A stretch of 64,000 nucleotides of DNA from Desulforhopalus singaporensis (GCF_900104445.1 NZ_FNJI01000013.1:1-64000); one strand, 5' to 3'. Shown: positions 17,082 to 26,005, numbered from the stretch's first letter. A program made the numbers and translations. The notes: a model not told the origin generated them from the sequence alone.

Positions 17082-18080
17082 ATGGCTGAATTCCTCATTG
17101 TCGGCGGGGCCGGGTATATCGGGTCTCATATGTGTAAGTACCTGCACTCCAAGGGCCATACCCCTGTGGTTCTTGACAACCTGAGCTACGGTCACAGGCA
17201 GGCGGTCAAGTGGGGACCGTTTTACCAGGGGGGGCTTGCCGACAAAGAGCTGTTGTCGGTTATATTCGGCTCCCACGATATTCAGGCAGTGATGCATTTC
17301 GCCGCTTTCTGTTATGTCGGAGAGTCGGTGACAGATCCGCTCAAATATTACCGCAACAATGTCAGCGCTCCCCTTGACCTTCTTGAGTCGATGATCGAAC
17401 ACCGGGTGCTGAAGTTTATTTTCTCCTCCACCTGTGCCACCTACGGCGAGCCGACCAGCTTGCCGATTGACGAGAGTCATCCGCAAAATCCCATCAATCC
17501 TTATGGGCGAACGAAGCTGATGATGGAGAACATCCTCGACGATTTTGATGCGGCCTACGGCCTGAAGTCAGTATGCCTGAGGTATTTCAACGCTGCCGGT
17601 GCCGACCCCGAAGGGGAGCTGGGGGAAGATCATAACCCGGAAACCCACCTTATTCCGCTTGTTATTCGTTCCGCCCTGGACAAGGCGAGGAAGCTGACCG
17701 TATTCGGCGACGATTATCCCACCAAGGATGGGACCTGCGTGCGTGACTATATTCATATAATGGACCTTGCCCAGGCGCATTACCTGGCGATGCAGCATCT
17801 GCTCGATGGCGGAGACAGCAGGAAATACAATCTCGGCAACGGCAACGGTCACTCCATCCTTGATGTCATAAACACAGTTGCCAAGGCAGGGGGAGTGAAA
17901 ATCGACTTCGCCTACGCCGACCGGAGGGCCGGTGACCCGGCAGCGCTTGTCGGTTCGTCGGATAAGGCCATGAACGAACTTGGCTGGAAGCCGGAATATG
18001 ACGACCTCGAGACTATCATCGATACCGCGTGGAACTGGCACAAGTCTTACCCCCAGGGATATGACGGGGAGAATTCCTGA
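17082..18080 (+). CDS. galE: UDP-glucose 4-epimerase
   Basis: Extended short-chain dehydrogenase that interconverts UDP-glucose and UDP-galactose, supplying galactose donors for surface glycans. Seen: NAD-binding GGAGYIGSH (about residue 8), FSSTCATYGEP with the catalytic Ser/Thr (about 125), the YGRTK catalytic Tyr-Lys pair, LRYFNAAGADPEGELGEDH and the C-terminal WKPEYDDLETIIDTAW. The ATG at 17082 gives 332 residues and the usual family N-terminus; an upstream in-frame TTG at 17067 is not favoured. It is the last gene of the sugar cluster before the amtB regulatory region. Confidence 0.95.
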   Translation: MAEFLIVGGAGYIGSHMCKYLHSKGHTPVVLDNLSYGHRQAVKWGPFYQGGLADKELLSVIFGSHDIQAVMHFAAFCYVGESVTDPLKYYRNNVSAPLDLLESMIEHRVLKFIFSSTCATYGEPTSLPIDESHPQNPINPYGRTKLMMENILDDFDAAYGLKSVCLRYFNAAGADPEGELGEDHNPETHLIPLVIRSALDKARKLTVFGDDYPTKDGTCVRDYIHIMDLAQAHYLAMQHLLDGGDSRKYNLGNGNGHSILDVINTVAKAGGVKIDFAYADRRAGDPAALVGSSDKAMNELGWKPEYDDLETIIDTAWNWHKSYPQGYDGENS

Positions 18081-18410
18081 AACAATTCCTGAAACATGAC
18101 CGGTGCAGTTCCGGAGGAGTTCAGACTTCACCGTGTTGCTGCCCGGTCACCCGTACGATCCCGGATGGTCCCTGCTGAATAAAACCTACCCGCTACTCCT
18201 TTGTCGCCAGAGCCTTGATCCCCGGCTTTTTGTCCGCCCAAAAAGGTTTCAGTTCTCCTTTTCCGGAAATTAAAAATTACATTTGTGTAATAAAAGCTTA
18301 TTTTGTTATTGCAAAAATGTAGTAATATTTCATTTCTCGAGAAGTCGTTATTTGGGTGTATCCGGGATTACTCCCTGAAAATAATAGATATTCGCTGAAT
18401 TTGTATTGTA

Positions 18411-18426
18411 TGGCATGGCTCTTGTA
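18411..18426 (+). promoter_or_regulatory. sigma-54 (-24/-12) promoter of amtB-glnK
   Basis: TGGCATGGCTCTTGTA matches the RpoN consensus TGGCACG-N4-TTGCW at all but two fixed positions, with the correct -24 to -12 spacing. Transcription would begin near 18437, leaving an 80-base leader. Nitrogen-controlled amtB-glnK operons are classic RpoN/NtrC targets. Confidence 0.7.
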
Positions 18427-18472
18427 ATACTCAGGCCAGATGGTGCGATGGGCCCAACTTATAATTTTGTTT

Positions 18473-18491
18473 CGCTGTTTGCGAAACAGCG
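18473..18491 (+). promoter_or_regulatory. leader hairpin upstream of the amtB ribosome-binding site
   Basis: CGCTGTTT and AAACAGCG pair around a 3-base loop. A competing pairing TTTCGC/GCGAAA shares the same bases. The structure ends about 17 bases before the GGAGG site, within the predicted sigma-54 transcript. Confidence 0.45.
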
Positions 18492-18516
18492 TCATACAAA
18501 ACAAATGGAGGAAAAC

Positions 18517-19854
18517 GTGAGCGAAAAACTAAAGTATCGAAAGTGTCTGGGAACAGGTGTCTTCTTGGCGGGGCTTGCCATTGCTGTACCCGCGATGGCG
18601 GAAGAACCTGGTGTGAAAAACAGTTTTATCGAACTGGCGTATTCGGTCGACACCTTTTATTTCTTGATGTCCGGAGCGCTGGTTATGTGGATGGCCGCCG
18701 GCTTTGCGATGCTTGAAGCCGGGCTGGTGCGAAGCAAAAATACGGTGGAGATACTGACCAAAAATATTGCACTCTATGCGGTGGCCTGTGTCATGTACAT
18801 GCTGGTCGGCTACAACATAATGTATGGTGGAGGCCCCAACGGTTTTATTCCGGGGTTAAGTTTTCTGCTAGGGCTTGACAACACAGCAGAGGCGGTGCTG
18901 TCGAGCGGCGGCGATATCTACTACTCGTCGATGGCGGACTTCTTTTTCCAGGTTGTGTTCGTTGCCACGGCTATGTCGATTGTATCCGGCGCCGTGGCCG
19001 AAAGGATGAAGCTTTGGGCCTTTCTGATCTTTGCCGTGGTGATGACCGGATTCATCTATCCTGTTCAGGGGTATTGGAAGTGGGGCGGCGGTTTTTTAGA
19101 CGCTCTTGGTTTTCTTGACTTTGCAGGTTCCGGAGTCGTTCATCTTTGCGGTGCTGCTGCGGCGTTTGCCGGGGTTCTGCTGCTCGGCCCCCGTACCGGC
19201 AAATATGTCGATGGCAAAATCAAGGCAATCCCGGGTGCCAACCTGCCTCTTGCGACACTTGGCACCTTCATTCTCTGGCTCGGCTGGTTTGGTTTCAACG
19301 GCGGCTCGGAGCTGAAGATCAGCAATATTGCCGAGGCCAACGCGGTCTCCCTGGTTTTCGTCAACACCAACGCCGCAGCGGCCGGTGGGCTGGTTGCCTC
19401 CCTGATTCTCTCCCAGATCTGGTTTGGCAAGGCCGATCTTACCATGGTGCTCAACGGGGCGCTTGCCGGTCTGGTGTCCATCACTGCCGAACCTCTTACG
19501 CCGACTCCCCTGATGGCAACCATAGTAGGAGTTGTCGGTGGATTGATAGTGGTTGGAGCAATTATCCTGATAGATAAAATGAAGATTGACGATCCGGTCG
19601 GCGCTATTTCGGTTCACGGGATCTGCGGCATCTGGGGCCTGATTGCGGTAGCCTTCACCAATCCGGAGGGCTCTCTTGCCGCGCAGCTTACAGGTGTTGT
19701 TGTCATCTTTGGCTGGGTTTTCTGTACCAGTTTCGTGTTGTGGATGGTTATCAAAAGTGTCCTGGGAATTCGCATCAGCGAAGAGGAAGAACTCGAAGGT
19801 GCCGATGTGACAGAGTGCGGGCTTGCAGCTTATCCGGAATTTACTAAAGAATAA
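18517..19854 (+). CDS. amtB: ammonium transporter
   Basis: Trimeric inner-membrane ammonium channel of the Amt/Rh family. The start is GTG at 18517, set by GGAGG six bases upstream, giving 445 residues with a signal peptide (KCLGTGVFLAGLAIAVPAMA) followed by 11 membrane spans. The twin pore histidines are present in VVHLCGAAAAF and ISVHGICGIWGL, along with the AMSIVSGAVAERMKL signature and LGWFGFNGGSEL. It is co-transcribed with glnK, 15 bases downstream, whose product plugs the channel when nitrogen is plentiful. The sigma-54 promoter upstream fits control by nitrogen limitation. Confidence 0.96.
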   Translation: MSEKLKYRKCLGTGVFLAGLAIAVPAMAEEPGVKNSFIELAYSVDTFYFLMSGALVMWMAAGFAMLEAGLVRSKNTVEILTKNIALYAVACVMYMLVGYNIMYGGGPNGFIPGLSFLLGLDNTAEAVLSSGGDIYYSSMADFFFQVVFVATAMSIVSGAVAERMKLWAFLIFAVVMTGFIYPVQGYWKWGGGFLDALGFLDFAGSGVVHLCGAAAAFAGVLLLGPRTGKYVDGKIKAIPGANLPLATLGTFILWLGWFGFNGGSELKISNIAEANAVSLVFVNTNAAAAGGLVASLILSQIWFGKADLTMVLNGALAGLVSITAEPLTPTPLMATIVGVVGGLIVVGAIILIDKMKIDDPVGAISVHGICGIWGLIAVAFTNPEGSLAAQLTGVVVIFGWVFCTSFVLWMVIKSVLGIRISEEEELEGADVTECGLAAYPEFTKE

Positions 19855-20208
<354 letters not shown>

Positions 20209-20283
20209 GAACGTTTGTTGAAAGGGTGATCCGATTGAAACAGTAGATCGTCGGATTATAGCCCGATTATAAATTAAAAAATC

Positions 20284-20322
20284 AAATTCCCCGTGCAGCC
20301 CTTGCGCACGGGGAATTTTTTT
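20284..20322 (+). terminator. rho-independent terminator after glnK
   Basis: 13-bp arms 20284-20296 and 20306-20318 (core TTCCCCGTGC/GCACGGGGAA) with a 9-base loop, running into a seven-T tract. Confidence 0.92.
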
Positions 20323-20350
20323 GTAAATAGTATGCAAATGATAATTATTC

Positions 20351-20380
20351 TTGACAATTGCTGTTGCTGTTAGGTATTTT
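20351..20380 (+). promoter_or_regulatory. candidate sigma-70 promoter of the cytochrome bd operon
   Basis: TTGACA at 20351-20356, an 18-base spacer, then TATTTT at 20375-20380. It follows the glnK terminator and precedes the DUF4492 gene by about 150 bases. Confidence 0.55.
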
Positions 20381-20398
20381 GCACGGTAACGGTGCAAA
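20378..20398. promoter_or_regulatory. candidate operator over the cyd promoter
   Basis: TTTGCAC-GGTAACG-GTGCAAA, a perfect 7-bp inverted repeat with a 7-base centre, overlaps the -10 box and the expected transcription start. A repressor bound here would shut the promoter. It does not match the Rex consensus (TTGTGAA-type) well enough to name the regulator. Confidence 0.5.
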
Positions 20399-20531
20399 TT
20401 TTTCTGTTGTAATTGGGGTATATGTTTTGTAACAGGTGGCGTTGCGCGACATGACCAGGGGCAGCGTCTTTAACACAGCCGAGCGTTTCTATGGAATATG
20501 CGGGTTGCAGGTCAGCATGTCAGGGGGCGAG

Positions 20532-20753
20532 ATGACTCACACTATTTCCCGGGTATATCGGTTTTACCTGGACGGGTTCAGGAAAATGACAGTGGGCAAG
20601 ACGCTGTGGAAAATTATTTTCCTGAAGTTGCTGGTCATGTTTGCGGTGTTAAAGTTGTTCTTTTTCCCCAATTATCTGGGGTCTCATTTTTCAACTGATC
20701 AGCAAAGGGCCGATCATGTCATTGAACAATTGACAGGGTCTGTAACCAATTAA
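20532..20753 (+). CDS. DUF4492 small membrane protein of the cytochrome bd operon
   Basis: 73 residues from ATG 20532, with AGGGGG five bases upstream. The sequence VYRFYLDGFRKMTVGKTLWKIIFLKLLVMFAVLKLFFFPN has the DUF4492 pattern: an amphipathic aromatic start, one membrane helix (about residues 27-45), then the conserved FFFPN turn and a polar tail. DUF4492 genes are known to sit directly before cydA in several anaerobes; their role is not settled, with assembly or stability of the oxidase a natural guess. It ends 20 bases before cydA. Confidence 0.8.
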   Translation: MTHTISRVYRFYLDGFRKMTVGKTLWKIIFLKLLVMFAVLKLFFFPNYLGSHFSTDQQRADHVIEQLTGSVTN

Positions 20754-20773
20754 TATTTCAGGAGGATGTTGTA

Positions 20774-22306
20774 ATGGGTGAAATTGATCTGGCCACAGTG
20801 AACTGGGCAAGGGCGCAGTTCACTTTGACCGCGATGTATCACTGGTTGTTTGTCCCGATCACACTGGGACTGTCATTTCTGTGTGCGTTTTACGAGACCA
20901 TTTATGTACGCACCGGCGACCAGGCGTGGAAGAGGTTGACCAAATTCTGGATGACCCTGTTCGGGATCAACTTTGCCATCGGCGTTGCTACCGGCATAAT
21001 CATGGAGTTTGAATTCGGGACAAACTGGTCAAATTATTCCTGGATGGTGGGAGATATCTTCGGTGCCCCCCTGGCTATTGAAGGAATATTTGCCTTTTTC
21101 CTTGAAGCGACATTCTTTGCGGTGATGTTTTTCGGTTGGGAGCGCACCTCCAAGGGGTTTCATCTCTTTTCCACCTGGATGGTTGCTATCGGCTCCAATC
21201 TGTCCGCTCTCTGGATTCTTGTCGCCAACGGCTGGATGCAGTATCCGGTCGGTATGGCGTTTAACCCGGATAATGCCAGGTTCGAGATGCAGAACATCTG
21301 GGAGGTGGTGTTGTCGCCGGTGGCGGTGGCCAAGTTCACCCACACCACCACCTCGAGCTTTGTGGTCGGATCATGTTTTGTCATAACCATTTCCTGCTAC
21401 TATCTGCTCAAAAGACGCCATGTGGATATGGCGAAAAAATCGATCGCCGTGGCTGCGGTGTTCGGGCTTCTCTCAAGTTTTGCAACGGCGGTTACCGGTG
21501 ATGAGTCGGCCTACGCCAACGGTCATTTCCAGCCGATGAAGATGGCGGCCTATGAGGGACTGTACCAAGGTGCAAAAGGTGCTGACATTGTCGCCTTCGG
21601 CATCCTCAACGGCGACAAGGAAGTTGGCGACGATAAGGACCCGTTTACCTTTGAACTCAGTATCCCCAAGGGGTTGTCCCTGCTCGCCAAGCGGGACCTG
21701 AACGCGTTTGTCCCGGGAATCAACGATCTGGTATACGGCAATGAGGCGGAAAACATCGAATCCATCGGCGACAAAATCACCAAGGGGAAAGCGGCGATAA
21801 CCGATCTCAAGCTGTACAAGGAAGCATCGGCCAACGGCGACGAGGCGGCCAAGAGCGCGGCTCTCGCCAGATTCAACGAGAACCAGGCCTATATGGGATT
21901 TGGCCATCTGAACAGTCCCGAGGAGGCGGTGCCTCCGGTGGCCTCAACCTACTATTCTTTCCACTACATGGTTTACGTCGGGTCGGCTGTAATACTTTTG
22001 TTCTTACTGTTTCTCAGGGCAACTCTCAAGGATACCCTGGCTGATCAGAAGTGGCTGCTTGGACTGGGCGTGCTCTCCTTTTTCGCCGTCTATCTCGCCT
22101 CGGAGTTCGGCTGGGTGGTCGCTGAAGTCGGGCGTCAACCCTGGGCGATCCAGGATATGCTGCCGGTGAAAATGGCAAGTACCAATATAGCTGCGACCAG
22201 TGTGGCGACGACTTTCTTCATCTTCTTGGTTCTGTTTACAATCCTGGCGATCGCGGAACTGAAAATTATGCTCAAGCAAATCAATATCGGACCGGAGGAC
22301 GAATAA
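20774..22306 (+). CDS. cydA: cytochrome bd ubiquinol oxidase subunit I
   Basis: Heme-bearing subunit of the bd-type terminal oxidase, which passes electrons from quinol to oxygen in the inner membrane. 510 residues, starting after CAGGAGG. Seen: the heme b595 ligand His23 in TAMYHWLFVPITLG, the His of KFTHTTTSSFVVG (about 190) and the quinol-site signature GRQPWAIQDML (about 455). Between about 245 and 390 lies a long Q-loop region rich in charged residues, resembling the long-Q-loop class. In a strict anaerobe this enzyme serves oxygen defence or microaerobic respiration. Operon order is DUF4492, cydA, cydB and a small membrane protein. Confidence 0.96.
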   Translation: MGEIDLATVNWARAQFTLTAMYHWLFVPITLGLSFLCAFYETIYVRTGDQAWKRLTKFWMTLFGINFAIGVATGIIMEFEFGTNWSNYSWMVGDIFGAPLAIEGIFAFFLEATFFAVMFFGWERTSKGFHLFSTWMVAIGSNLSALWILVANGWMQYPVGMAFNPDNARFEMQNIWEVVLSPVAVAKFTHTTTSSFVVGSCFVITISCYYLLKRRHVDMAKKSIAVAAVFGLLSSFATAVTGDESAYANGHFQPMKMAAYEGLYQGAKGADIVAFGILNGDKEVGDDKDPFTFELSIPKGLSLLAKRDLNAFVPGINDLVYGNEAENIESIGDKITKGKAAITDLKLYKEASANGDEAAKSAALARFNENQAYMGFGHLNSPEEAVPPVASTYYSFHYMVYVGSAVILLFLLFLRATLKDTLADQKWLLGLGVLSFFAVYLASEFGWVVAEVGRQPWAIQDMLPVKMASTNIAATSVATTFFIFLVLFTILAIAELKIMLKQINIGPEDE

Positions 22307-22307
22307 A

Positions 22308-23441
22308 ATGATCGGGAAGCTGGATATAACGACACTGCAGCAGATCTGGTGGATTCTCTGCTCGATAGTAGGGTCCCTCTTTCTTTTTCTCACCTTTGTC
22401 CAGGGTGGCCAGACGCTTCTCTGGCAGGTGGCAAAAGATGACAGGGAGAAAGCGCTGGTGATCAACTCTCTGGGCCGGAAGTGGGAGCTTACCTTTACCA
22501 CGCTGGTGCTCTTTGGCGGCGCCCTGTTTGCCGCCTTTCCAAAGTTTTATGCAACCAGTTTCGGCGGCGCGTACTGGGTGTGGATGCTCATCCTTTTCAC
22601 CTTCATCGTCCAGGCGGTGAGCTATGAATACCGGAAAAAGCCGGGCAATCTCCTTGGGGAAAAGGTGTATGAGCTGTTTCTTTTTATAAACGGCTCGGTG
22701 GGGATTCTGCTCATCGGCGCGGCCATCGGTACTTTCTTTACCGGCTCCAATTTTACCCTCAGCGGGTTTAATCAGGTAACCTGGACGCACCCCCTGCGAG
22801 GACTTGAGGCGGCGTTTTCCCTTTTCAACCTGGCCATGGGGATTTTCCTGGTCTTCAACGCCAGGACCCTTGGCGCCATGTACCTGGTCAACAATATAGA
22901 CTTTACCGGAGTGCCGGAACTGGAAGCCAGAATGCGGAAATCGTGCATGCAGAGTTTTCTCATATCGTTGCCGTTTCTGCTCTATGTGCTGGTCTCCCTG
23001 CTCATAATGGACGGGTTCGGAACCGGTGCTGACGGTGTGGTCACCATGGTGGCCAAAAAATACCTGGGTAATCTGCTCGGAATGCCGGTGGTTCTTGGAA
23101 TGCTGGTTGTCGGGCTGTTCCTGGTGCTGATCGGGGTCACCCGCACCGCCCTTGGAACCGGTACCACCGGCATCTGGTTCGGCGGTCTCGGCACCGTCCT
23201 GGTCGGTCTCGCGGTTCTTTTTACCGCCGGATTCAACGACACGCCGTTTTACCCGTCAAAGGCCGATCTGCAGTCAAGTCTCACCATATACAACGCATCG
23301 TCGAGTCATTATACCCTTACGGCAATGACCTACGTGGCCTTGTTTATTCCCGCGGTTTTGGCCTATATCGCCTATGTGTGGCGCCAGATGGATCTTAAGA
23401 AAATCAATATGGACGATATCAGCGACAGAAAAGCGTATTGA
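22308..23441 (+). CDS. cydB: cytochrome bd ubiquinol oxidase subunit II
   Basis: 377 residues with about eight to nine membrane spans, starting one base after the cydA stop with GGAGG inside cydA. Typical CydB segments are LQQIWWILCSIVGSLFLFLTFVQGGQTLLW at the start, RKKPGNLLGEKVYELFLFINGSVG near 110 and TLTAMTYVALFIPAVLAYIAYVWRQM at the end. CydB pairs with CydA in the same membrane complex and binds no heme in the better-known oxidases. The N-terminal GGQTLLW differs somewhat from the E. coli form but matches CydB proteins of anaerobes. Confidence 0.95.
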   Translation: MIGKLDITTLQQIWWILCSIVGSLFLFLTFVQGGQTLLWQVAKDDREKALVINSLGRKWELTFTTLVLFGGALFAAFPKFYATSFGGAYWVWMLILFTFIVQAVSYEYRKKPGNLLGEKVYELFLFINGSVGILLIGAAIGTFFTGSNFTLSGFNQVTWTHPLRGLEAAFSLFNLAMGIFLVFNARTLGAMYLVNNIDFTGVPELEARMRKSCMQSFLISLPFLLYVLVSLLIMDGFGTGADGVVTMVAKKYLGNLLGMPVVLGMLVVGLFLVLIGVTRTALGTGTTGIWFGGLGTVLVGLAVLFTAGFNDTPFYPSKADLQSSLTIYNASSSHYTLTAMTYVALFIPAVLAYIAYVWRQMDLKKINMDDISDRKAY

Positions 23442-23488
23442 ACCAGAAAAGTATCCGAGCAGGTGGGGTGCGATTGGAGGATTATACC

Positions 23489-23584
23489 ATGATGAATGCA
23501 GTATTGTTGATCGGCTGGGTTGTACTTATTTATGTCTCTTACAAAGGGGCGGTGGCCGTTCTGAAAAAAACGGATCTTCTCTGA
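23489..23584 (+). CDS. 31-residue single-span membrane protein, CydX-like accessory subunit
   Basis: A tiny gene of 32 codons with an excellent ribosome-binding site (GGAGG, eight bases upstream of ATG 23489; a second ATG follows at once). The product has one membrane helix (residues 4-16, AVLLIGWVVLIYV), then SYKGAVAVLKK and a short tail. The position just after cydB, before the operon terminator, and the one-helix layout match CydX/CydS-type subunits that stabilise bd oxidases, though the sequence is not the enterobacterial CydX. Identity is inferred from context and architecture. Confidence 0.65.
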   Translation: MMNAVLLIGWVVLIYVSYKGAVAVLKKTDLL

Positions 23585-23606
23585 TCCACTGGTTGCTAAG
23601 AACCGG

Positions 23607-23648
23607 AAAAACCCCCTTGGCGGCGAAGTGCCGGCAAGGGGGTTTTGT
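23607..23648. terminator. terminator after the cyd operon
   Basis: AAAACCCCCTTG (23608-23619) pairs exactly with CAAGGGGGTTTT (23635-23646), and the stem extends inward with GCGGC/GCCGG. Short T and A tracts flank it, and it lies between convergent operons. Confidence 0.85.
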
Positions 23649-23769
23649 GCTCATTGAGGAGCTGCGGTCCGGCCCGGATAGGCTGGCCGACTGTTTGTCG
23701 CAGGGCAAGCTATCCGGGAAAGTGGTATCACGGTCTCGGGTCAGGAGGGAATTTGCCGAAAATAAGAGG

Positions 23770-24750
23770 CTAGAGTAAATTCTGTTGTCTGTACCATGTA
23801 GCCGTCAGCTCCAGCCCTTCTTTGAGGCCGAACTTCGGCTGGTATCCCAGTTTCGCCTTTGCCTTGGCAATGTCGAACGACCTGGATTTGGTAAAAAAGT
23901 CGACCCTGCGCCGGTATATCGGCGGTTCAATGCCCAAGGGGATGCAGATCTTCTCGCAGAGCGAGCCGGCCAATTGAAACGGCAGGGCCGGGATATGCAG
24001 TATTTTCCGGGGCTTGTTGAGAATTTGGGCGATGGTGTTGAGCAGGTCGTCAAGGCACATATTCTCTGCGCCGCCGATGATAAACACCTCACCTATCGCT
24101 TCCTCCCGCTCGGAGGCGAGGATAAAGCCCTGCACCAGGTCGTCAATGTAGACCATATGGTAAAACATCTTCCCGTCACCCAGCACCGGTGTAACATTTC
24201 TCGCCGCCAGTTTAAATAATTTGAGCAGCCGCAGGTCACCGGGCCCGTAGATCGCGGTGGGCCTGACAACCGACAGGGCTATACCGTTTTTGGCGGCAAA
24301 CTCTCTTGCCCAGAGTTCTCCCTCGAGTTTGGTCCGCTGATATATATCGGCAGGAGCAAAAGGCGACTCTTCGGTGGCCGGGGGATTCTTCACGTCACCG
24401 TGTACTCCCACCGTTGAGCAATGCACGACCCGGGCGACATTGTACTCAAGCGCCGCTTCAAGCAGATGCTTTACCCCTTTGACATGAATGTCATGATAGT
24501 CCTGATCCACGGATTTTGCCGAGCGGAACATGGCGGCTATATTGAACACTTTTTCCACACCGTTGACAGAATCCCTGACCGCGTCCCTGTCCCGGATATC
24601 TCCTTCACGTATGTCGAGCAGGGGATGACTTGCTAACGCCACACGCTTTTTGCTTCTGACCAGGATACGTACCTCGTGTCCATCGTCGAGAAGACGTTTG
24701 GCAAGGTTGTGTCCGGTAAACCCGGTTGCTCCGGTGACTAGTATTTTCAT
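23770..24750 (-). CDS. NAD(P)-dependent epimerase/reductase, extended SDR family (HpnA/dihydroflavonol-reductase-like)
   Basis: 326 residues: dinucleotide loop GATGFTGHNLAKRLL (about 7), VVHCSTVGVHGD with the catalytic serine (about 110), the YQRTK Tyr-Lys pair (about 140) and RPTAIYGPGDLRLLKLFK. Enzymes of this subfamily act on NDP-sugars or on isoprenoid/terpenoid-linked substrates; the substrate is unknown. It starts five bases after the GT4 stop and is the last of four tightly packed minus-strand genes (oxidase, methyltransferase, GT4, SDR) that look like one biosynthetic module. Confidence 0.85.
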   Translation of the reverse strand: MKILVTGATGFTGHNLAKRLLDDGHEVRILVRSKKRVALASHPLLDIREGDIRDRDAVRDSVNGVEKVFNIAAMFRSAKSVDQDYHDIHVKGVKHLLEAALEYNVARVVHCSTVGVHGDVKNPPATEESPFAPADIYQRTKLEGELWAREFAAKNGIALSVVRPTAIYGPGDLRLLKLFKLAARNVTPVLGDGKMFYHMVYIDDLVQGFILASEREEAIGEVFIIGGAENMCLDDLLNTIAQILNKPRKILHIPALPFQLAGSLCEKICIPLGIEPPIYRRRVDFFTKSRSFDIAKAKAKLGYQPKFGLKEGLELTATWYRQQNLL

Positions 24751-24755
24751 AATTT

Positions 24756-25958
24756 TTAGCTTGTTCTCTTTCGTTGATTTGTTTCTATCGCCAGACAGAT
24801 TTCTTGGTAGAACGTTTTCAGTTTTCTCCTGAACGCACCAAGCGAATAGTTTTCTCTTGCCAATTGCCGCCCCCGCGAACCAATCCGTTCCCGCAACTCC
24901 CGGTCGTTGAGCAGCTGTTCCATGCCGTCTGCCATGGCAGATTTCTCCGGAGCGACAAGATAGCTTATTTCATCGCTGAGCACCTGGGTGTGAGTGAACA
25001 GGTTGGTGGCAAGAACAGCTTTGCCCGAATCGAGGTAGGAGTAGAGCTTCATCGGTGTATTGTTGCCCTGTATCCTTGGTGACAGCAGAATGTCGGCCTG
25101 CTTCAGGTAATGCCCCAGCAGTTCGACAGGGCGCATGCCGCAAAAATAGGTGTGGGCGGCAATACCCAGCTGCTCCGCTTTTTTTCGGTAACTGTCGATG
25201 GCGGGCTCGGTTCCGCCGATGATGACAACGTTGCCGGCGCATCCCCGCTCCAGGGCAAGCTGGAATCCCTCAAACAGCAGATCTATCCCCTGGTACCCTT
25301 CGAGGTTGCCGACATAGAGCATGATCGGCCCGTCGAGGTCATATTTTTCCCGTAGATCCTCGTCGCCTGGTGCCTCATCTTCGAGCAGGCTGATGTCTTC
25401 GAGCCGGGCGATACGTTTGTCCGGATCATGTTTTGCCGCGATATCTTCAAGGGCTTTGCAGACGGCGACGACCCCTATACTGGATCTTACCGCCACACGT
25501 TCGAATACCTGCAGCGGCTTGAGCAATGGGGAGAGAAACTGCAGCTTGTCAACAATCTGTATCGGCAGGGACGAATCCATATCGTAGATATACGGTACCC
25601 TGAACATCTTTTTCAGCACCTGCGCAATAAATGCCGCTTCCTCAACGGCATGCAACACATCAAAATCATATCGGCGCAGAAGAGCCACCGCCTTGAAGAA
25701 CATTGCGGCGTCATACACAATTTTTTTCCAGGAAATGGAAGGCGGAACGTTTTTTACCCCAGGGACATGTACGCAGCGGTGTATGGTTACCCCGGCTATA
25801 TCAATCTTTTCGCCTTCCGGAAAAACCAGGAGATGGACATCATGGCCGAGCAGTGCAAGCTCCTCGACCAGCAGTTTTATCGCAATGGGGGTGCCCCGGT
25901 GCTGAAAAAACGGCTGCGGTGCCAGTACAAGAATCCGCAACTTGTCAATTTCGCTCAT
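24756..25958 (-). CDS. glycosyltransferase family 4
   Basis: 400 residues, GT-B fold. N-terminal LRILVLAPQPFFQHRGTPIAIKLLVEELALLGHDV is the acceptor half; the donor half has LYVGNLEGYQGIDLLFEGF, VVIIGGTEP and ADILLSPRIQGNNTPMKLYSYLDSGKAVLATN, in place of the usual E-x7-E. Predicted cytoplasmic-face enzyme acting on a lipid-linked acceptor. The start at 25958 has only a weak GAAAG site. It sits between the methyltransferase (47 bases upstream) and the SDR (5 bases downstream), which supports a shared product. Confidence 0.85.
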   Translation of the reverse strand: MSEIDKLRILVLAPQPFFQHRGTPIAIKLLVEELALLGHDVHLLVFPEGEKIDIAGVTIHRCVHVPGVKNVPPSISWKKIVYDAAMFFKAVALLRRYDFDVLHAVEEAAFIAQVLKKMFRVPYIYDMDSSLPIQIVDKLQFLSPLLKPLQVFERVAVRSSIGVVAVCKALEDIAAKHDPDKRIARLEDISLLEDEAPGDEDLREKYDLDGPIMLYVGNLEGYQGIDLLFEGFQLALERGCAGNVVIIGGTEPAIDSYRKKAEQLGIAAHTYFCGMRPVELLGHYLKQADILLSPRIQGNNTPMKLYSYLDSGKAVLATNLFTHTQVLSDEISYLVAPEKSAMADGMEQLLNDRELRERIGSRGRQLARENYSLGAFRRKLKTFYQEICLAIETNQRKRTS

Positions 25959-26005
25959 TATCGCAACTCACTTTCTGTTTAGTCTGTCTTGGTTTGCACC
26001 GTGTT

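Larger units (their letters stand above)
18081..18516. other. 436-bp amtB upstream region
   Basis: No gene is seen. The first half has the GC level of the surrounding genes; from about 18260 the base composition turns strongly AT-rich, as expected for a regulated promoter. It holds the sigma-54 promoter candidate (18411-18426) and a leader hairpin (18473-18491). I did not find a clear NtrC enhancer (TGCAC-N-GTGCA type). Confidence 0.6.
20209..20531. other. 323-bp region between glnK and the cyd operon
   Basis: It contains the glnK terminator (20284-20322), the cyd promoter candidate (20351-20380) and a palindrome over its -10 box (20378-20398). The frame of the DUF4492 gene is open upstream to 20436, but the added residues look non-coding and lack a ribosome-binding site. 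Confidence 0.6.

Noticed and set aside
23374-23778. 134-codon frame over the end of cydB and the small membrane gene
   Set aside because: Out of frame with both; it continues through the terminator hairpin.
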